In this document: positions 60,662-64,000 of the stretch, piece by piece
How positions within the stretch are numbered: the first letter of the stretch is position 1
How the letters are laid out: each line of letters starts with the position of its first letter
Assembly (NCBI GenBank): GCA_016200005.1
Contig: JACQFP010000036.1
Coordinates: 114,659-178,658 of the forward strand
DNA: 64,000 bases
Source of the DNA: Verrucomicrobiota bacterium
GTDB lineage: Bacteria > Verrucomicrobiota > Verrucomicrobiia > Limisphaerales > PALSA-1396
Direction of reading: 5' to 3'
The notes under the pieces: generated by a model
Seen by the model: only the letters and a program-made list of their open reading frames with translations
Database searches by the model: none
Told to the model about the DNA's origin: nothing
Program-made: the position numbers and the translations under genes

Positions 60662-61512
60662 AGACCAGATTCAAATCCGAAATCCGAAATCCGAAATCCG
60701 AAATGGCTCGCGCCTTCACCCTCATCGAGCTTCTCGTCGTCGTCGCCATCATCGCGATCCTGGCTGCCTTGCTGCTGCCAACGCTGGCCAAATCCAAAGC
60801 CCAGGCCCAATCGCTCTCCTGCCTCAACAACCTCAAGCAACTTCAGACCGCCTGGATCATGTACGTCCACGACAACAACGACAACCTGCCGCTGAACATC
60901 TCGCGCAAGGTCCAGTTCGGCCAGGTTAACGTGGCGCTCGACCAGCGCGTGCCTTGGGTCCTCGGCAACGCCTACCTCGACACCAACACGGCGAACCTCG
61001 AAGCCGGGTCATTGTTTCGACACATCGGCTCCGCCGGCGTCTATCATTGTCCGGCTGACAAGTCCGCGGTGCACAAGCAGTCCGGGCTGCCGCGCACCCG
61101 CAGTTACTCGATGCAACTCTGGTTGAACTGCGACCTCGTGGATGGGACTAATGCGGATGACGTAAACCGCACCCCGTTCAATAAGCGGAAAATCACACAA
61201 ATTGTAGATGCCCCACCGACCAAGGCTTGGGTGTTCATTGACGAACACGAGATGACCATTGATGACGGCGTTTTCATCATCGGCAATCCGTCCTATGCAT
61301 CGAATCCGGACTTATTCTGGCGCTCCTATCCGGCCTACCGGCACAACAACGGCGCCAACCTGTCCTTTGCGGATGGCCACGTTGAGCATTACCGCTGGCG
61401 CTTCCATCGCACCCTCACCCGCTACGGTGACACCGGTGGGGTGGACATCACTGACCCCGAGGATGCAAAGGACGTGAGGCGGCTTCAGCAGGGCATCCCC
61501 CACACGCCGTGA
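60658..61512 (+). CDS. Pseudopilin-like protein coupled to ECF/FecR operon
   Basis: 284 residues from the ATG at 60658, which overlaps the FecR stop (ATGA). The prepilin signature [16 protein letters not shown] starts at residue 20. Ahead of it are four perfect 7-bp repeats (60673-60700), after which a second ATG at 60703 ([11 protein letters not shown]) would give a short, more typical leader. C-terminal CPADKS and [13 protein letters not shown] match the paralogues. Probably a structural target or partner of the sigma/FecR system. Confidence 0.85.
   Translation: MKTRFKSEIRNPKSEMARAFTLIELLVVVAIIAILAALLLPTLAKSKAQAQSLSCLNNLKQLQTAWIMYVHDNNDNLPLNISRKVQFGQVNVALDQRVPWVLGNAYLDTNTANLEAGSLFRHIGSAGVYHCPADKSAVHKQSGLPRTRSYSMQLWLNCDLVDGTNADDVNRTPFNKRKITQIVDAPPTKAWVFIDEHEMTIDDGVFIIGNPSYASNPDLFWRSYPAYRHNNGANLSFADGHVEHYRWRFHRTLTRYGDTGGVDITDPEDAKDVRRLQQGIPHTP
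60673..60700. repeat. Perfect 7-bp tandem repeat (AAATCCG)x4 in pseudopilin leader
   Basis: Four identical AAATCCG copies between two in-frame ATG codons (60658 and 60703). A change of one copy would put the first ATG out of frame but leave the second untouched. Confidence 0.9.
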
Positions 61513-61549
61513 ACGTGACAGGAGCGCAGCAACAGAAAGGAACAGTAAA

Positions 61550-63778
61550 ATGAAAAGACGATCAGACATCATCTCAAAACATTCGGTCTCGCTGGTGGCC
61601 GGCCTTGTTGGCCTCTTCACCGCTGTGAATCTCGCTGTGGCTCAAAACTGGACGCCGACCGCAGCGCCTTCCCGGTCCGCCTATACCTTGCCCTGGACTT
61701 CCGTCGCCTGTTCGGCCGACGGGATGATGCTGGTAGCCGCCGGCTACGACTGCTTAGGGTGTGACCCCCAATCAGCGGGCGAGCTCGTTCTGGAGCCCGT
61801 TTTTATATCAGCCGACTCAGGTCTGACTTGGACGGCGACCGGCTCGCCGAGTAACTATTGGTCATGCGTTGCTTGTTCCGCCGATGGAAGCCGAATCGTA
61901 GCGGCCACCGGGCAACCGTCCATCGCCTGGCCTAACGCTCCCGGTCCCGGCCCGATTTATCTCTCGGTAGATTCGGGAGCGACTTGGACCCAAACAAGTG
62001 CGCCTAGCAACTACTGGTCGGCGATCGCCTGTTCGGCGGATGGAACCAAGCTGATTGCGGCATCAGGTTTTGGGGACGGTTGGGTTTACACTTCCACAAA
62101 TTCGGGCGTCACCTGGAGGCGGATGCCTCTACCCGAGACGTATTGGTCCTCGGTCGCCTGCTCGGCGGATGGAACCAAACTCGTCGCTCTGGATTATGAC
62201 GTTCCAGGGATTTACACTTCTGCGGATTCAGGCGCGACCTGGCAGGTCGCGGGGCTAGTTGATGCTTGCTCGTCCGTCGCTTCGTCGGCGGATGGCACCA
62301 AACTGCTCGCGGCTAGCAGCCTTGATTTCGGCTACGGCGGGCTTTACATCTCGACGAACTGGGGCGCCACTTGGACGCAGACGACCGCGCCGACTACCAA
62401 TTGGTCGTCCATCGCCTGTTCGGCAGATGGAAGCAAAATCGTGGCGGGGGCTCAACGTTATTATGACGGAGCGGTGTATCACTCCGGTGGAATTTACGCC
62501 TCGACTAACTTTGGGGCGACATGGGAACAAACCGCCGGCTTGGGCCCGCTCGCCGTCGCCTCCTCGGCGGATGGAAGCAAGCTCGTGGCGCGTTCTTACA
62601 ATGGTATTTATACCTCGTCTTATTCGGGACCGTGGAGATTGACGACCCCGCCCGGTCCAGAGTGGAGCTCCGTTGCCGGCTCGGCCGACGGAACAAAACT
62701 GATTGCGGCGGCGGGCACGGCTGGGGGCAATCTCGGCCCGATCTACACCTCGACGGATTCTGGGGAAACTTGGATGCGGACCACTGCGCCGAGTAACGCT
62801 TGGAGGTCGGTCGCCTGTTCGGCGGATGCAACCAAAATCGTGGCGGTAGCAGGGCGTTGCCTTCCCTTTTCTCCTTTACGCAGCGCTATTTACACCTCGA
62901 CGAACTTAGGGGTGACCTGGAGCCAGAACACCGCTCCCAGTAATTGTTGGTCGTCCGTCGCTTCTTCATCGGATGGCACTAAACTGGTGGCGGCAGATAG
63001 CGACTACGGCTCGATTTACACCTCTACGAACTCGGGGGCGACCTGGATGTCGAACAGTGTGCCGATGAACTACGATGACTATTTGTCGTCCGTAGCCTCT
63101 TCCGCAGATGGAAGCAAATTGGCGGCGGCCGGTTATGGCTTGATTTACACCTCTACGAACTCGGGGGCGACCTGGATGTCGAACAGCGTGCCGACGTACA
63201 ATTGGTCGTCCGTCGCCTGCTCGGCGGATGGGAGCAAATTGGTAGTAGCGGGCGCCTTTTACTACGCCAGGCCGATCTACACCTCAGGCGATTCAGGTGC
63301 GACCTGGACGCAGACAACTGCTCCGAGGAACAATTGGTCGCACGTCGCTTCCTCGGCGGATGGGACGCAACTGGTCGCGGCCGGCTCGTCCGGTGGGATT
63401 TACATTTCGACAAACTCGGGGGCGACCTGGATACAGGCCGGTGCGCCCGGTGAAAACTGGTCTTCCGTCGCCTGCTCGGCGGACGGGGGCAAACTGGTGG
63501 CCGTGGCGCAGAGCGGCTTCATTTATACCTTGCAGCTCCCCCTGCCACCCCCGGTGTTCCCGTCACCCCGGTTAGGCATTTCTCCTTTGGGCGGCAGCCT
63601 CGGCCTCTCCTGGCTCGTGCCCTCGATAAGCTTTGCGCTGCAAGAGAACTCCGATTTGACCACCACGAACTGGACGGACGTTGCGACAGCTCCAGCGCTC
63701 AACTTCACCAACCTTCATTATGAAGTCACGTTTTCCCCGTCTCCCGGTCAACGGTTTTATCGGCTCAAGCAGCAATGA
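61550..63778 (+). CDS. Large secreted propeller protein with 14 SxACSADG repeats
   Basis: 742 residues with a signal peptide (about residues 1-32, ending AVAQN). Fourteen repeats of about 45-60 residues follow the pattern WSSVACSADGTKLVAA...IYTSTNSGATW, sortilin/BNR-like blades. Some repeats are nearly identical in DNA (63009-63057 and 63135-63184), indicating recent expansion. The end is the C-terminal module shared with the proteins at 0 and 47.6 kb (SLGLSWLVPSISFALQENSD ... FYRLKQQ). 38 bases after the pseudopilin gene, probably in the ECF operon. Function unknown; surface adhesion or binding is likely. Confidence 0.85.
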   Translation: MKRRSDIISKHSVSLVAGLVGLFTAVNLAVAQNWTPTAAPSRSAYTLPWTSVACSADGMMLVAAGYDCLGCDPQSAGELVLEPVFISADSGLTWTATGSPSNYWSCVACSADGSRIVAATGQPSIAWPNAPGPGPIYLSVDSGATWTQTSAPSNYWSAIACSADGTKLIAASGFGDGWVYTSTNSGVTWRRMPLPETYWSSVACSADGTKLVALDYDVPGIYTSADSGATWQVAGLVDACSSVASSADGTKLLAASSLDFGYGGLYISTNWGATWTQTTAPTTNWSSIACSADGSKIVAGAQRYYDGAVYHSGGIYASTNFGATWEQTAGLGPLAVASSADGSKLVARSYNGIYTSSYSGPWRLTTPPGPEWSSVAGSADGTKLIAAAGTAGGNLGPIYTSTDSGETWMRTTAPSNAWRSVACSADATKIVAVAGRCLPFSPLRSAIYTSTNLGVTWSQNTAPSNCWSSVASSSDGTKLVAADSDYGSIYTSTNSGATWMSNSVPMNYDDYLSSVASSADGSKLAAAGYGLIYTSTNSGATWMSNSVPTYNWSSVACSADGSKLVVAGAFYYARPIYTSGDSGATWTQTTAPRNNWSHVASSADGTQLVAAGSSGGIYISTNSGATWIQAGAPGENWSSVACSADGGKLVAVAQSGFIYTLQLPLPPPVFPSPRLGISPLGGSLGLSWLVPSISFALQENSDLTTTNWTDVATAPALNFTNLHYEVTFSPSPGQRFYRLKQQ

Positions 63779-63820
63779 AAATGATCCAGCACTTGGGAAA
63801 CCCATCGAGAACGGTATTAG

Positions 63821-64000
63821 TCCTTCAACAACCAGACTTCGCTGACGCGAGATTGCTGTCGCCAGTTGAGATGGGCTTCGTCAGTGGGCAGGTCAAGAGT
63901 CAGCTTCAGTTGGCCGTCCGTGATCAGGTTCGCCGGCACCGATAATAGCCGCCAGTTGTTACAGGGGCATTTCCACAAACTCACCCGGTTTGAGGGCGGC
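63821..64000 (-). repeat. Tail repeat family 2, copy B (runs off the window)
   Basis: 180 bases nearly identical to 57819-57998. On the minus strand the last bases at the window edge are LKPGEFVEMPL plus TAA, the end of a DUF5615-type gene that presumably continues beyond the window, followed by the out-of-frame DEAHLNWRQQSRVSEVWLLK tail. Contains TCGCTGACGCGA. Confidence 0.85.

Noticed and set aside
61700..63520. CRISPR-like array of direct repeats
   Set aside because: The regular repeats are degenerate, vary in spacing and are coding blades of one propeller protein.
1..64000. tRNA or rRNA genes
   Set aside because: I looked for cloverleaf arms and rRNA-like blocks and saw none; a covariance search could still find one.

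Overview
The window looks like a chromosomal segment of a Gram-negative bacterium of the Verrucomicrobiota (Limisphaerales/Pedosphaera-like). The signs are three pseudopilin-like proteins with the FTLIELLVV(I/V)AIIAIL leader and FADGHAE/VEHY-type ends, a DUF1501 Tat substrate, a TIGR04073 exosortase-associated lipoprotein, an ECF sigma factor of the Rhodopirellula/Verrucomicrobium type, many secreted glycan enzymes, and start codons mostly without a clear Shine-Dalgarno. This taxonomy is inferred from gene content only. The first CDS is cut by the left edge, and the last 180 bases are a repeat copy that runs off the right edge.

Layout. 0-11.5 kb: secreted protein tail, a pseudouridine synthase carrying an in-frame palindrome, a minus-strand lipid A/core operon (lpxK-lpxL-waaF, four-base overlap), a deoxyhypusine-synthase-like gene, two pseudopilins, small unknowns and ruvB. 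11.5-19.2 kb: a DUF1501 protein, a complete tolQ-tolR-tolA/tonB-tolB-pal operon, tatA (frameshifted) and tatC, and a lipoprotein ended by a strong intrinsic terminator. 19.2-25 kb: ispE, a TPR protein and hopanoid genes hpnH and hpnJ, with a HEPN/MNT toxin-antitoxin pair between them. 25-38 kb is accessory DNA: DUF4160/DUF2442, two small coiled-coil ORFs, a 1009-residue Cas4/RecB-like nuclease fused to an IS66-type transposase, a ClpP-like protease with a radical SAM lyase-like gene, DUF2784, an exported PCMT, an APC permease, and a compact operon of nucleotidyltransferase, DUF262 and DNA methyltransferase.

38-56.5 kb is a glycan/secreted-enzyme block: a propeller protein, two sialidase-type genes (one fused to a cysteine-less redoxin), a DUF4838 protein, TIM-barrel hydrolase-like proteins, a kelch protein, a protein made of two 310-residue repeats, a URO-D-superfamily enzyme and a GH92 alpha-mannosidase. 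56.5-64 kb: a putative DNA-binding protein, a DUF433/DUF5615 toxin-antitoxin remnant, and an overlapping operon of ECF sigma factor, FecR-PA14 regulator and pseudopilin, followed by a 14-repeat secreted propeller.

The most unusual signal is repeat structure. 3'-terminal fragments ('tails') of hpnJ and of the SPL-like gene recur in the same order and orientation on either side of the methyltransferase/DUF262/nucleotidyltransferase cassette, just as the intact genes bracket the nuclease-transposase interval. A second tail family occurs three times at 57.8-64 kb. The two families share an 11-base core, TCGCTGACGCG. In addition there are palindromic elements inserted in frame in genes, and 7-bp tandem repeats inside coding sequences.
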